From Psoroptes ovis (lineage: Eukaryota > Arthropoda > Arachnida > Sarcoptiformes > Psoroptidae): a stretch of 64,000 nucleotides of DNA. Position numbers and translations under genes: made by a program. The stretch's first letter is position 1. Each line of letters starts with the position of its first letter. Of the stretch, positions 51,611-62,339 are shown one piece after another. The stretch covers positions 2,133,501 through 2,197,500 of the forward strand of contig PQWQ01000005.1 in assembly GCA_002943765.1 (NCBI GenBank), given 5' to 3'. The notes beneath the pieces are model-generated. The model was not told the DNA's origin, did no database searches, and saw only the letters and a program-made list of their open reading frames with translations.

Positions 51611-52579
51611 GAAAACTTAACGAGTTTTTCAACGATTTGATTTGAGGCTGCGCCTTGACGCATTTATTTGAATTTTTGTGATACGCGCTTTATGAATCAT
51701 CTCAATTTTCAAATTTTGAATTTAAGAATTTTTTTAATTTAATTAAACTTAAAAGATTGCATTATTCAAATAGAATTATTATTAAATAAGCACAGAAACT
51801 TATATAAAATCAATTATATTTCTTGATCTAAAAAAGAAAAAAAATCTAATCCTAATTCAATTAGATGATGGACAAAAATCAAAAGCAAGATTTAGAATTG
51901 GAATTGATGATTTGATTGATTTCGATTAATTATAAGATATTGAATGATAATAAAATGTTTTTGATTAAAAATGAATGTATTTTATAATAAATAATAATGA
52001 TAACGAATCAATTAATCGAGTGTTTCACACAGATTTCTTGTTGAATCAGTCGGCAATTATTTCAATCTATTTACATTAATTGTTGCAAAATTTTTGTAAC
52101 AGCGATAGCAATGTAGAAATTTTTCGATAAACTTAATCATATTTATAAAACTTGTGATCTTTCAGACTTCAGGTCAAAACACAATGAGCAGGCATGAAGT
52201 GTTGAGTTAGATTTACATATTGATTTTTGCAATTAATAATTGAGATCAAAAAATAGTTGAACTTTTGATGCATATTAACACATGCAAAGTGGTAGAGATG
52301 ATTTTTCCATTGTCCAACGTTGAATGATCATTCAATTGATATTTGGCCTTCAATTATTCCATCGAATACTGCTAAATTGTCTTGAGGCATGCATATTGTT
52401 TATGATTACATGAACAGTGATTTGTTGCGGTTCTCTTATTTGCTGTTACGAAAAGAGATAAGAAAGAATTAAAACAGGTATTTGATATCGTTTATACACT
52501 TCCCTTTTTCAAAATGGAATAATGATGATCATTCGCATTGTTTTTCTGTTGTGGAATTAAACAATAATGTTATTAAAAA

Positions 52580-52830
52580 GTGATCAATTATATTGATTCT
52601 TTTATGATGTCGTGGTTTAAAATAAAATATTGACCTTTGTTGATGATATTGATACCTAGATCATCACTGATTTGCCCAATGTCAGAAATTTCTTTTCAAA
52701 ATCAGTGACGATTTCGTTCATTGTTTCATCATTTTGGGCGATAACCATGATGTCCTCGGCAAATATGATAAAAAACCAGGAGCGTTCATACAAATCTCTT
52801 CAAACAATCCATTATTTTGCTGATTTTCAT
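52580..52830 (-). pseudogene. Ty1/copia-like reverse transcriptase relic
   Basis: On the minus strand the frame around 52757 reads FAEDIMVIAQND, close to the Y/F-x-D-D-I-x-x-x motif of reverse transcriptase but with Glu in place of the first Asp. Further on, in another frame near 52655, it reads ISDDLGINIINKGQYF, which fits the ...LG....LGI motif that follows the active site in copia-type RTs. The two parts are out of frame with each other, and no other domain was recognised nearby. Read as an old inactive scrap. Confidence 0.4.
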
Positions 52831-53332
52831 CACCATGAAATTTGTTTCGTATAAAATTTGTCATCATTATCCTTTGCATTAGCCACTGTTTTGACCTGTT
52901 TTGGAATTTAAAAAGATTATAATGCGCTCAAAGAATCATAAAAACCTTGACCTCTGTTAGAATCAACAGAATGATTATCACCAAACCCAGTATCTATTCC
53001 ATTGTTTGATCTTCCGTTACCATCCAGTGTTCGGGAACTCCAAGATGTTATGATAATCCTAAATAAATCATTAATAATCAATACTTTTCATACCTTGATT
53101 TCTTGACCATTAAATACGATCATTTTTAGATAGTTTCAGATACTTCGATGATGAAAAAGGATAAAGGAAGGAAAAAGGAAAAAGTCAAAGAAAGGATGAA
53201 AAAGGATGGAAAAGTAAAAGATTGGATCAGTATGTGATGATGATGAAAATGGATCAAACAGTTAGGAATTGAGCAAATAAACAATGAAAAAAAAAAAACA
53301 GTTGAATTATATTCAGTAATTTGAAAAAAATA

Positions 53333-53478
53333 GCTTCAGATACTTCGAGTTGATTTGTATCCAGGGTTATCTTCAGATACTTCGAGTTGGTTTGTATCCA
53401 GGGTTATCTTCAGATACTTCGAGTTGGTTTGTATCCAGGGTTATCTTCAGATACTTCGAGTTGGTTTGTATCCAGGGT
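53333..53478. repeat. 37-base tandem repeat, four units
   Basis: The unit (CTTCAGATACTTCGAGTTGG...) repeats at 53333, 53370, 53407 and 53444, the last partial. The first copy differs by one base (GATT for GGTT). A diverged unit fragment lies at about 53137. The array ends exactly where the last exon of the minus-strand gene at 53478-56411 ends, so it forms the start of that gene's 3' region. Confidence 0.9.
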
Positions 53479-56411
53479 CAGTTAGCTTCAGATCTATTTT
53501 GAGTTGTCTTGCATTTTCGGCTTACGTTATTCAAATGGTAAGCGCCATCCATTTTGAATATAAAACTGTTTATATAAAATAATTGATTCAGTTCCACTGA
53601 ATAATTAGGAGATTTGATGGAAATTTTGGGGATGTTACATCTCTCATCGTTTTCAGTGGTTCGCCATAATATTCCGCTTGCAATAATCTTATTTTCTTTT
53701 CTGAAGAACTTTTTAGCCTCCAGAAATTCATCATCTGTATTCGAAAGGGCCCTAGCAATTTGGTGATTCAATGGAAACGGTCGATCACTAGCCAACAATG
53801 GTCCATCTAAACCTTCTTCGATATCTTTTCTGTCCGCAAAGAAAGGCATCGATGCCTGATGCCGCTTCAGGATCGATTGCGGAACATTCATATAATTTTT
53901 CGATGCCTCAATAAGATCTTTCAGAAAAGCATGCTTTCGCTCATACTTTTCTGTGCTGTATCGCATTAAAGATCCATAAAATGCAGTCATTTCACCGTAA
54001 TGTGTTATGAAATGCATCTTTGGGAACATGATATCTTCATCGATACAGTTTTGGGCCAGAGATTTAGCAACTGACCCGATTTCTTGCGCATCGCCTGGAT
54101 TACTAGTGTAAGTCAGGTATATGAATTTTCGAAGATTAAAGTATAGTTCAAATTCCCTATCATGTCGAAGCAAAATTTCGGGGAAAATTTCGATGAGGCG
54201 ACAAGCGAATTCAAGTTTCTGAAATCCTTTCCCCTTGATCAACATAGTGGAGCCGGAACTGATGGTAATTAGCCCGTTGACTAATTTAAGGCCATCAATT
54301 CTTTCTTTCATACTGCCAGAATCGATAAATTTTGATATTTTCTTCAAAACTGCTGGCAAAATCCTAGTCACGATACCTGTAAAAAAAGAATGACATTTAA
54401 TGTTAGAAAAAGTTTAGAGAAGAATTTTACCTTCGGGAACATCGTGGAACCAGTCAGGAGGGGAAAGTTGATAAACGTTTATACTCAGAGATGCGAAAGC
54501 TGAGTTTCTTTTAATTCCGTAGTAACTTTGGAATTTGCTGCTCTTAGTCACAGACTGCAAATCTGAGGCATATTTTTCGTACCCTCTGTTTATTGTTAGG
54601 GGTCGAACTTCGATTTCTTTAATATTTTTATAACTTTGCCCGCAGTATCTGCATCTGAATGACCGACCAAATGAACAGCTGAATCCTAACAGTTCAGCGA
54701 TGGCTAAGTTATCTCCTATGTCATCAAAAATACGAGATTAATTATAGGATTCGAAATGATACATTCAAAATATAACATACCCAGAATATGCGAGAGGCAT
54801 ACCGGTATCTTGGTACCCTTATATTCGACTCCATTTTGAATCAAACTTTTCAAGTCATCTATGAGAGGAGACATCATGTCTTCGTATGTGACTTGAGCCG
54901 ATTTCCTATCTTGGGACCGCCATATCATCAAAACATAAATGGAACTGAGTTTGGTGGTGGGTATGACATGATTGTCAACATCAAGATACAATGCGTAAAT
55001 TTTTTGCCTTGCACTCGATGCTCCCAAGGGATTTGCCACACCAAACTCATCGCCGTACACCATAAGCCTCAACTTGTTGTTGAAATCATTTTTATGGATA
55101 TACGGGGGCAGTTGGTCCCGTTTTTCTTCCAGAATTATTTTCACCAATTGATCTGAGAGAATATATTCCTTGATTAGCGATTTCACCGGAACGTAATAAT
55201 AACGAAGCCCAGAATTCGAAAATTGATATTCTTTAAATTGGATGTAACCGTTCATTCTTCTGATATATTGCCGTTGATAATATCTTGAAGCGATAAAATT
55301 TTCAATATATTTTTTCAAGAGAGGATTTCTTCTTATCAATATTCGGCTCCAGGTTTTCAATAAATTTGCTGTTGAAGAATGCTTTGCCTTATCTACATTT
55401 AAGTTATATATTACAGATTCCGCTAATTCGGCAAAATCAGTGTAATCGTCCTCTGATAAATTTTTTTTGACTTTTTCAAAGAATGGAAATGGCGCTGTAT
55501 AATCGTCATCATCATCGTCTTCGTCTTCTTCATCTTCTACGTAGTCACAAGTAATTGTTATTAAGTCATCCGAATCGTAATCTGTTTCTTCTTCCGAACT
55601 TGAAATAGACATAGGTTCGGGTGTCGGCGGTCGAATATCATCTGTGGGCAATGGTGCTGATGATGTTGATGGTAATGGTTCTGATGATGCTTCTTGCGAT
55701 GATGTTGCTGGTAATGGTTCTGATGATGCTTCTTGCGGTGATGTTGATGGTAATGGTTCTGATGATGCTTCTTGCGGTGATGTTGATGGTAATGGTTCTG
55801 ATGATTCTTCTTGCGGTGATGTTGCTGGTAATGGTTCTGATGATGCTTCTTGCGGTGATATGTCGATCGATGGATCAATGAAGGCTTCCATATGATTTTT
55901 ATCGATGTGTCGTAACATACCACTGTCGGTCTTATAAATACGGCCACAGCATGAAATTGATGAAACTATTTTCTGTTGCAAATCTTTGTAATTCTTGTAG
56001 ATTGGACTTTGCGGATCTAATTTTCTCCTCTTTTGTAGGTTTTTCAAATTACTTTTCAGATCTTCCGATTTCGCTAAATAGTCCTTCAAGTCGTCTTGAT
56101 GTTTTGGATCAGAATTGGCTAACTCGGTCATTTTTTGCTGAATATATTCAAATTTTTCCATATCGATATTGAATGATTGATAATTTTGGACGGTAACTTC
56201 TAACTTTTCAACGAATTCTTTATAAATTTTAATAAGTTCATAAGCGAGTATTCCTTGTTGAATATAGCAACACACAGTGAGCATTTTTGATTTGACTTTT
56301 TGGACTTCGTTATTTTCTGTTAATTCAAAAATTAATTGTCAATTATCAAAATAATAACAGTCAAATTATTAATATCTGTGCAAAAATATACTCACTGTTG
56401 GTAGCCGACAT
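53478..56411 (-). CDS. Large transposase-like protein with acidic and Ser/Pro repeats
   Basis: Four exons: 56411-56396, 56316-54781, 54715-54431 and 54376-53478. The three introns (79, 65, 54 bases) have GT...AG ends and join in frame to 911 residues. Residues 1-110 are helical and charged. A degenerate zinc finger follows (adjacent Cys near 128-129, then His142 and His147). Five 13-residue repeats of the SPQEASSEPLPAT type lie at about 160-224, and an acidic run at 245-278. The rest carries motifs I associate with a family of poorly described animal proteins: GDEFGVANPLG (428-438), GDNLAIAELLGF across the exon 2/3 junction, a C-x-x-C pair, SPPDWFHDVPEG, FPKMHFITHYGEM and EKYERKHAFLKDL. The Asp-Glu, Asp and Glu positions suggest an RNase-H-like transposase fold akin to tnp2 of CACTA elements. 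This is inference. No terminal repeats were found. Confidence 0.75.
55690..55882 (-). repeat. 39-base coding tandem repeat (13-residue units)
   Basis: Inside exon 2 of the minus-strand gene, five units of 39 bases encode SPQEASSEPLPAT-like peptides with few differences (Ala or Ser before Thr, one Glu for Ala). The near-identity at the DNA level indicates recent expansion or homogenisation. Ser, Glu and Pro richness implies a disordered linker. Confidence 0.85.
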
Positions 56412-58373
56412 ATTTGATGGATTAGAATTATTCGAAACGGTACAGTGAAATTTATCTGAAAAAAATGAATTAGATTCTGAGGTTCAAGCTATAGATATTA
56501 AAATGGAATTAAAATTAATCAAACAGTTAAGAATAAATGAAAAATATAAATGATATTCGGTTAATCAAAAAAAAGTGGAAATATAAATGGAAAAGTTAAT
56601 ATAAATTGAATATTGAGATTGAATAATGATAATGATGGGCGAGAATTTGATAAAAATGAAGATGAAATTTTAAAATGATCGTAACAAAATCGTGAAATTG
56701 TTGCAGAGAATAGGTTATTTTCGTATGATTTTCGTTGTTAGACTTCATTCAACAAAAATCGTTATAATTTTATTAAAAATCGTTGCAAAATATAAAATTC
56801 AAATTTTAAAAGGAGAGAGATTTAGGGACTTTATTCACAAAGGACGTACACCAATTATTTATTTCAATTACTGATGGGCACAAAAAATAATTAGCAGTTT
56901 CAAGAAATAGAATCAAAGCCCATGTTGACCACCGTGACATATCCAATTATGAATATTTTTATCTTATGGTTCTAAGCCTTTAATTGCTTTTGAGATTTTT
57001 CTTAAGAAACTTAGAACCTTTCCCAAAACACAAACCGTTCTGAAAAAAATTGTATATATTTATTTTTGAACATTCTTATCTTACGAATTTAATCCGTTAA
57101 TTGATTTTGAAAATTTTTAGAAGAAAGCTAAACTTTCCTACGATACGAACAACAGAACAACATAAAGTACGCAACACAAAGACCAAGGATCGGCACAAAC
57201 AACATAATTACTCTCAAACACTAACCAAAAACACATATTTGAACACCACGATCGTCGACACTTAGGTCTCATTATCAAAAAGTCAAAGACAAAGTTAGGA
57301 TGTCAATTTCAATGACCAAGTGGCCACGACGTGAGAATAAACATTTTTCCTCTATTAATTTAACTTTCCATTTTAAAATGTTTTTCAGATAAAATAAACC
57401 ATAACTCATAACCCATAAAGTTCAATAAAGTTTTAAAGTCCCAAAGTTTAAAGATTTTAATTCAATATTTGTCGTTTAGCCCTTTCGTTATGCAACAGAA
57501 ATTGTTAAAAAGAAAATATGAATTTTGAAGAAAAATAGTCAACTGACGACGAAAAGGATTACTGAGCTGGCGACGCGAGGGATTAAATGTGAGAAAAAAA
57601 TATTTGAGGCCCTTAAGCCCTTAGGTATATTAATGTTTGCGAGTTTCTTTAAGTTTCTGTCGTGTGAAAATTTTGAAAAATAATTTGGAAACATTTTACG
57701 GCTCTGATGTCAAAGACCTTTCTGAAATGTTTGCAAGGTCGAGTCCTTGGATCTTCCGATTGCACAGTGATCACATTCGTTTTTAATTATAATATTCTTC
57801 ATGTATTTTCGTATTCAAATTTCAGTTTATTCAATTATAAAAATTTTATTTAATAATTTTCATCAATTAAAAAAATACAAATTTGTTTCATGCAATCACA
57901 TTAATAACAATTGGAGATGATTATTTCATTAATCGATCTGGTTCCGAACTCATGGAAATATGGGTCCAATTTTGTGTTGAATGAATAAGGCCTCTAAATG
58001 ATTTCGGGCATTGAGATTTCATCTAATTTAAAATTATAGAAAAATTATTAGCTTAGATTTCTTTATTACTCATGACTTATTCATTGAAAATTAGGCTCAA
58101 AATTTTACTCAAAATCCGACCAAGTTTCCCAAATTTATCATCATTTGTTGGTTAGCATTGAGAAATGCGTAATTTGACAATTATTTCTCAATTTATTGGC
58201 TCAACAATCCTACTAAATGACAAATTTGATATTTGTTGCCCTGAAAATCAAGCGAATTCAATAAACTTCATTATTATCAATTTTTCAAAAATTTTTACAA
58301 GTCCAAATCATCAGCTGTGAACGATTGTGAAATTTTTATACATTGAAATAACCAAACATGTATATATGTTTTT
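56412..58373. other. Non-coding stretch upstream of the 911-residue gene
   Basis: The first few hundred bases should hold the promoter of the minus-strand gene. Beyond that I see no supportable gene. Patches at 57540-57740 are GC-richer and not obviously repetitive. Some may be old LTR or LINE sequence but nothing recognisable remains. Confidence 0.45.
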
Positions 58374-58712
58374 TAGCGGAGGAGGAGCAGAAATTTGCCT
58401 ATGCTTCTACCACATGAAAATCTGATGGATTTTCCTGAGAGTACATGAATACATTAACAACAGACAACATTTCAACACACTAAAACACATCTCACAACAT
58501 ATAATACAAAACAAACATATATACCATTGTACACATAATAACACTTTTAAATAATTTACTGACACAAACACTAACACAAATTTATTTTAATTATAATTCT
58601 TATTTTAATTTTTATCTTATTGTATTTTATTAATTTTGACTCATGTGGTCGGAACATAGTCCCGCATTAGAGGACTCGAACCGACTTATTTTTGTAAATA
58701 AAATTTCTTCTT
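58374..58712 (+). mobile_element. LINE 3' end with terminal stem-loop
   Basis: An A/C-rich stretch leads to 58645-58700, where GTCGG pairs with CCGAC and, inside it, AGTCC pairs with GGACT. Then comes TTTTTGTAAATAAAATTT. A stem-loop followed by an A-rich tail at the 3' end is typical of LINEs whose RT recognises the RNA end. The composite relic copy 2 begins immediately after it at 58713. No coding sequence remains. Confidence 0.45.
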
Positions 58713-60061
58713 CTCACTGACTTTAGTCTTAAGTGAAAATAAGCCTTTATTTTCAAGACCTGGACATAGAACATGGATTCGTAACCCATTCAAAATAACT
58801 GACACCTCTGCTTATGATTTCAAATGATCGATATTCTGGTTGATCAAATCCATGTATTTTCCTACTTTTTCCAATTCATCAGCTGGGATGTCCTCAGCAT
58901 CATAAATATATATTAAGTCGTCGTGCAATTTCTGGAGTTCACTTTTCAATTCATACGCTTTCATAAGATTTTCATTCGCTTTCGATGCCAACGATATCCG
59001 GATTCTCACTGATTTCAATTTTTTTGCCAGTTCAGTTGCTTCGACCTGCTTCTCATCAGACATTTTTGGATTCGTTAATAACAATGGACAATCGTTTGAC
59101 GTAATAATTTTTGATCATTGATGTTTCAATGTAATGATAATATAGGTTGGATGTTCGGTCGGAATGGAAAATCAACAAACAACAAACAATTAACACTTAA
59201 CAAACAAATTTTATTATCAAAAAATTGTTGAAACATCAATGGTGTTCTCAGCAATAATGAAAAATAAGTTTTTTAAACGAACAAAGAAAAAAATGTGTTT
59301 TTACATTTTTGCACCGTTCAAAAAGAACGTGGATAAACATATGATTTTTCATTACATACATTGAATGAAGAGGAAGAGCTTATTTCTCTGTATAGTAATC
59401 GTGATCTAATTTTAAAACAATCGGAAGAATCAATTAATTCATTCTGGTGTAACATCAAATGCGATTTTCCAATGATATCAAAAAAAAAAAAAAAAAAACA
59501 CTAAAGGTATTATTACAATTTTCAACATCACATCTGTGTGAATATGAATTTTCAGAATTAGCCACAATCAAGAATCGGATCTGTTTGACTAATGAAATGC
59601 CGATCACGTGTAAAGCATATCCATGCTCAATAGAGGACCAGAAGATTATAGATTGTGAAATTGAGAGATTATTAAGTATGGACGCCATAGAAACATCAAT
59701 AATATCACCATTCTGTTTTCAGCAAAAACGACCTGATAGGCAATATGGCGTGATTCTGCAACACGACAATGCCCGTCCTCACATTGCCATTATGACCAAG
59801 GAGGCGATTAAAACGTTCGGTTGGGAAGTGCTGCCACATCCACCCTACTCTCCAGACTTAGCGTCATCGGATTTCCATCTCTTCCGATCTCTTTCAAACG
59901 CTTTGCGCGGCGTTTCGTTCAATAATGACGTCGAATTACGGCGGTGGTTAGAGGAATTTTTCGAATCGAGGCCGGACGATTTTTACCGAAGAGGAATCGA
60001 AAAACTTGTTGAACGTTGGGAGCAAGTCATAGCGAACAACGGAGAATACATTGTTGATTAA
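58713..60061 (+). pseudogene. Composite hAT / gypsy / mariner relic, copy 2, with insertion
   Basis: This is the second copy of the composite at 47485-48063. Its first part (58713-58820) is parted from the rest (59340 onward) by an inserted segment. From 59459 the frame is open for 200 residues across all three families: a hAT end (TSHLCEYEFSELATIKNR), a gypsy RT start, and then the mariner transposase C-terminus with LQHDNARPH and PHPPYSPDLASSDFHLF, the last two aspartate motifs, and RRGIEKLVERWEQVI. The first catalytic aspartate and the DNA-binding domain of mariner are missing, so it should be inactive as a transposase. An A run of about 18 near 59480 breaks the frame with the upstream hAT part. 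Confidence 0.8.
58821..59339 (-). mobile_element. Inserted segment encoding a truncated protein N-terminus
   Basis: Compared with copy 1 of the composite, about 520 bases are inserted here, flanked by TATGATTT at 58813-58820 and 59340-59347. On the minus strand it encodes MSDEKQVEATELAKKL... through to NQNIDHLKS (83 residues from the second ATG, at 59060), where the stop is formed by the flanking sequence. The peptide is charged and coiled-coil-like, and faintly resembles residues 1-80 of the 911-residue protein (both start MS, share a YEL segment and end in a D-x-EK..Y helix). An inverted repeat (ATTGATGTTTCAAT near 59116 against TGAAACATCAAT near 59228) lies upstream of the ATG. No terminal inverted repeat was seen. 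Confidence 0.5.
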
Positions 60062-60380
60062 AATAGAACTTATTTTATGTTTAAAAATAAAGTAAAAAAA
60101 AAATTCAAAAACCGGTACGGACTTATGGGACAACCCAATAGAATATTAAACCAAGTTAGTGAAACCGAGCATTACCCAATGCCGAAATTTTCAGACAAAG
60201 GAAAAAGATTGATCCATTCAAAAGTATTCTCTAAACTGGACATAAGCCAAGGATATTACCACATGGAGATAAACCAAGCAGACAGATACAAGACGAATTT
60301 TGTCACAAAATTTGATCAACGTCAATAGAAACCGCTTACATTTGGCTTAAAGAACGCCGGGGACTTATTTTGGAGGGGAG
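60062..60380 (+). pseudogene. Mariner 3' end and adjoining gypsy RT fragment
   Basis: After the mariner stop, the terminus AACCGGTACGGACTTATGGG leads to GACAACCCA near 60132, matching the form of a mariner inverted repeat end. Directly beyond it resumes a Ty3/gypsy RT: ILNQVSETEHYPMPKF, VFSKLDISQGYYHMEINQAD, KTNFVTKF, a TAG stop at about 60328, then PLTFGLKNAGDLF. These are the LN..T..YP.P, FSKLD..GY and FGL.NA motifs of gypsy. Mariner therefore sits inside gypsy RT sequence. The YxDD box is not reached. Confidence 0.8.
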
Positions 60381-61039
60381 ATGTCAAGTAAAAATAATAA
60401 AAATTTATTATCACACACAAAATACATAACAGCATTGAAACATGTACACAAAACTGTTTACAAGAACTCATAATTTATGAATGACACATTGATTACAATA
60501 ACGCTATAAAGTTAATCATTGATACCATAGTCATATGACTTCGCATCTTCATCTTTCTCGTATGACCAATGAGTTTTGGTAGTCATTGATCATACACTTA
60601 ATAATGACTTGTAAATATTTCAAACAATGATTGTACATACTCAAAAGTCAAATTTTTTAAAAATTTTTTCCTGTGTATAAGCTTTGATTTTTCTTCAATA
60701 AAATAGCAATCACTTCTTAAACTTCAAATCGTAGCCAGCAACAATTATTATTATATGTGTTAGTACACGCGTCAATATAACAACAACCTACAAATGAATG
60801 TAAAAACAAATCAATTTATTTTTATCAATAAGTTTTTCATATTTTTTTTTTATTGTTAACACAACAACATGATTCTCCTATTCTATGAATAAATGTATTT
60901 TTTTTTATTCTAAGATTTATTGTTATTATTTTTGAATAATTCGTAGAATTTTGTTGATAAATAAATGAACAATAATATTCCGTAATATCGAATCGAATTT
61001 GGTGAATATCAGTAAGAATGATATACACGGAAAATATCC
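60381..61039. other. Short intergenic stretch, nothing recognised
   Basis: AT-rich DNA with T runs near 60842 and 60900. No coding or element similarity is visible apart from its position between gypsy and BEL scraps. Confidence 0.5.
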
Positions 61040-61420
61040 TAGTCCTTTTCTCCTCCGCAATCGCCCTGGTATAATGGCATATGGTGGAACATATGAAACG
61101 GACCGTAAAAAGATGCTTGAACGTTTACGAAAACAAATTTAAATCCTACATAGAGGCTAGAAATGTTTTGTTGCAAATCGAGGCAGTCGTTACTAATCGC
61201 CCAATAATCGAAGATGATAATGATAATTACATTACTCCTTTTGAATCGTGTTTTTTTTTTTAAATGTATCCGTTATTCGTAGAAAATGACCATCTTGATT
61301 TAAACAAATACTGGCAACGACAGTCCAAACTGCGATCGTTATTTGAAAAATATTGGAAGTCTCCCGTAATAGAACATTATATCAAACCAAATGCTAAAAC
61401 AATTGAAGAATGATTGTATG
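61040..61420 (+). pseudogene. BEL/Pao integrase C-terminal scrap
   Basis: The plus strand shows SPPQSPWYNGI, then a frame change, HMKRTVKRCLNVYENKF and LLQIEAVVTNRPI. This corresponds to the glutamate region and following helix of a BEL/Pao integrase (W..G..ER....K..L......E.VL..IEA..N.RP). Further on, LNKYWQRQSKLRSLFEKYWK matches the segment beyond the integrase core. Several frame breaks and a T run at 61250-61261 show it is dead. Confidence 0.7.
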
Positions 61421-61589
61421 AAAGTAGAAAGTTCGTATGATCAGATTATCGAACAATTTGAACAATTATGAAATTCAAACAATTTTAAAACTTCGAAAAT
61501 ATCAAAAATTTGTGTTTTTCAATAAAAATTACAATCAAAGCGTTATCGTCGTGTATGTTTGAATTAGTTCTTTTCATTATATAACACCT

Positions 61590-62330
61590 AATTTTTTTTT
61601 TTACAAACCTCTATGCCTTATTATAATAGAGGTACAACAAACAAAACAATAAACAAATACAAATAAACAAAAAACAAATCATTACAAACCTTAATAAATA
61701 AATAATACAAAAAACCAATCTAAATTACAAATTTACAAAGATTCGCCTCATGAATTCTTGTAATGCATCAAGATTGAATTGATCGATCCGAACGTTGTAC
61801 ACCGATTGCCAGCCTAGACCAACCCTATGGCGATCCAGAGCGAACCTTGGACATTCCCCCAGTAAATGGAACACCGTCTGCAAAGGATGTCCGCAGAAAC
61901 ACTCCGGCGAATTCGTCAAACCAAATCGATACAGATAAAAATTGAACTTTCCGAGCTCGGTAAGGAATTGAGTTTTGATGAAACATGTAACGAAATTTAT
62001 CATCAAGCGGTCATAGATAGATGGAAAGAATTTTTTTGTGACGAATGCTGTTGAACTAGTATTCCAACGCATATTCCATTTGTAAAACGAGATATTTTTC
62101 AATATTGACTTAGCGAATGACAATGGACTATAATTGTACGAAATAAAATCAGCCGTTGTGGCCAATTTCGCCATTTGGTCAGCCAATTCGTTACCAGTAA
62201 TTCCGGTGTGTGCTGAAACCCATTTAAAGCATACATGACCGAATTCAATCAAGGTCCGAATTTCATGTAGTAACTTATCGCCATTGTGAAAAGAAGCACA
62301 AGCTTGCAAGGCAGAAATATTCTATAAAGT
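61590..62330 (-). mobile_element. 5'-truncated LINE with RNase H end
   Basis: On the minus strand, 61725-62309 encodes 194 residues. KWVSAHTGITGNELADQMAK is the C-terminal RNase H motif with its His and Asp. It is followed by the helical and Cys-rich tail (GKFNFYLYRFG, ECFCGHPLQTVFHLLGECP) of Jockey/R1/I-like ORF2. Downstream, the 3' region is T-rich on the minus strand (A/C-rich as printed) and ends near a CCTCTAT...ATAGAGG hairpin at 61609-61633. The 5' truncation lies at about 62330. No stop interrupts the remaining frame, so it is not very old. RT and endonuclease are absent. Confidence 0.8.
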
Positions 62331-62339
62331 GTTCTCTAT

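Noticed and set aside
55561..55947. Open minus-strand frame rich in His, Asn and Gln overlapping the Ser/Pro repeats
   Set aside because: It is the out-of-frame reading of the 39-base coding repeats; its periodicity mirrors the repeat and the surrounding exon is open in another frame with recognisable motifs.
58640..58690. tRNA-like B box (GGTTCGAGTCC on the minus strand)
   Set aside because: The bases match a polymerase III B box, but the T-arm does not pair, there is no A box at the right distance and no cloverleaf. It is better explained by the LINE 3' stem-loop.
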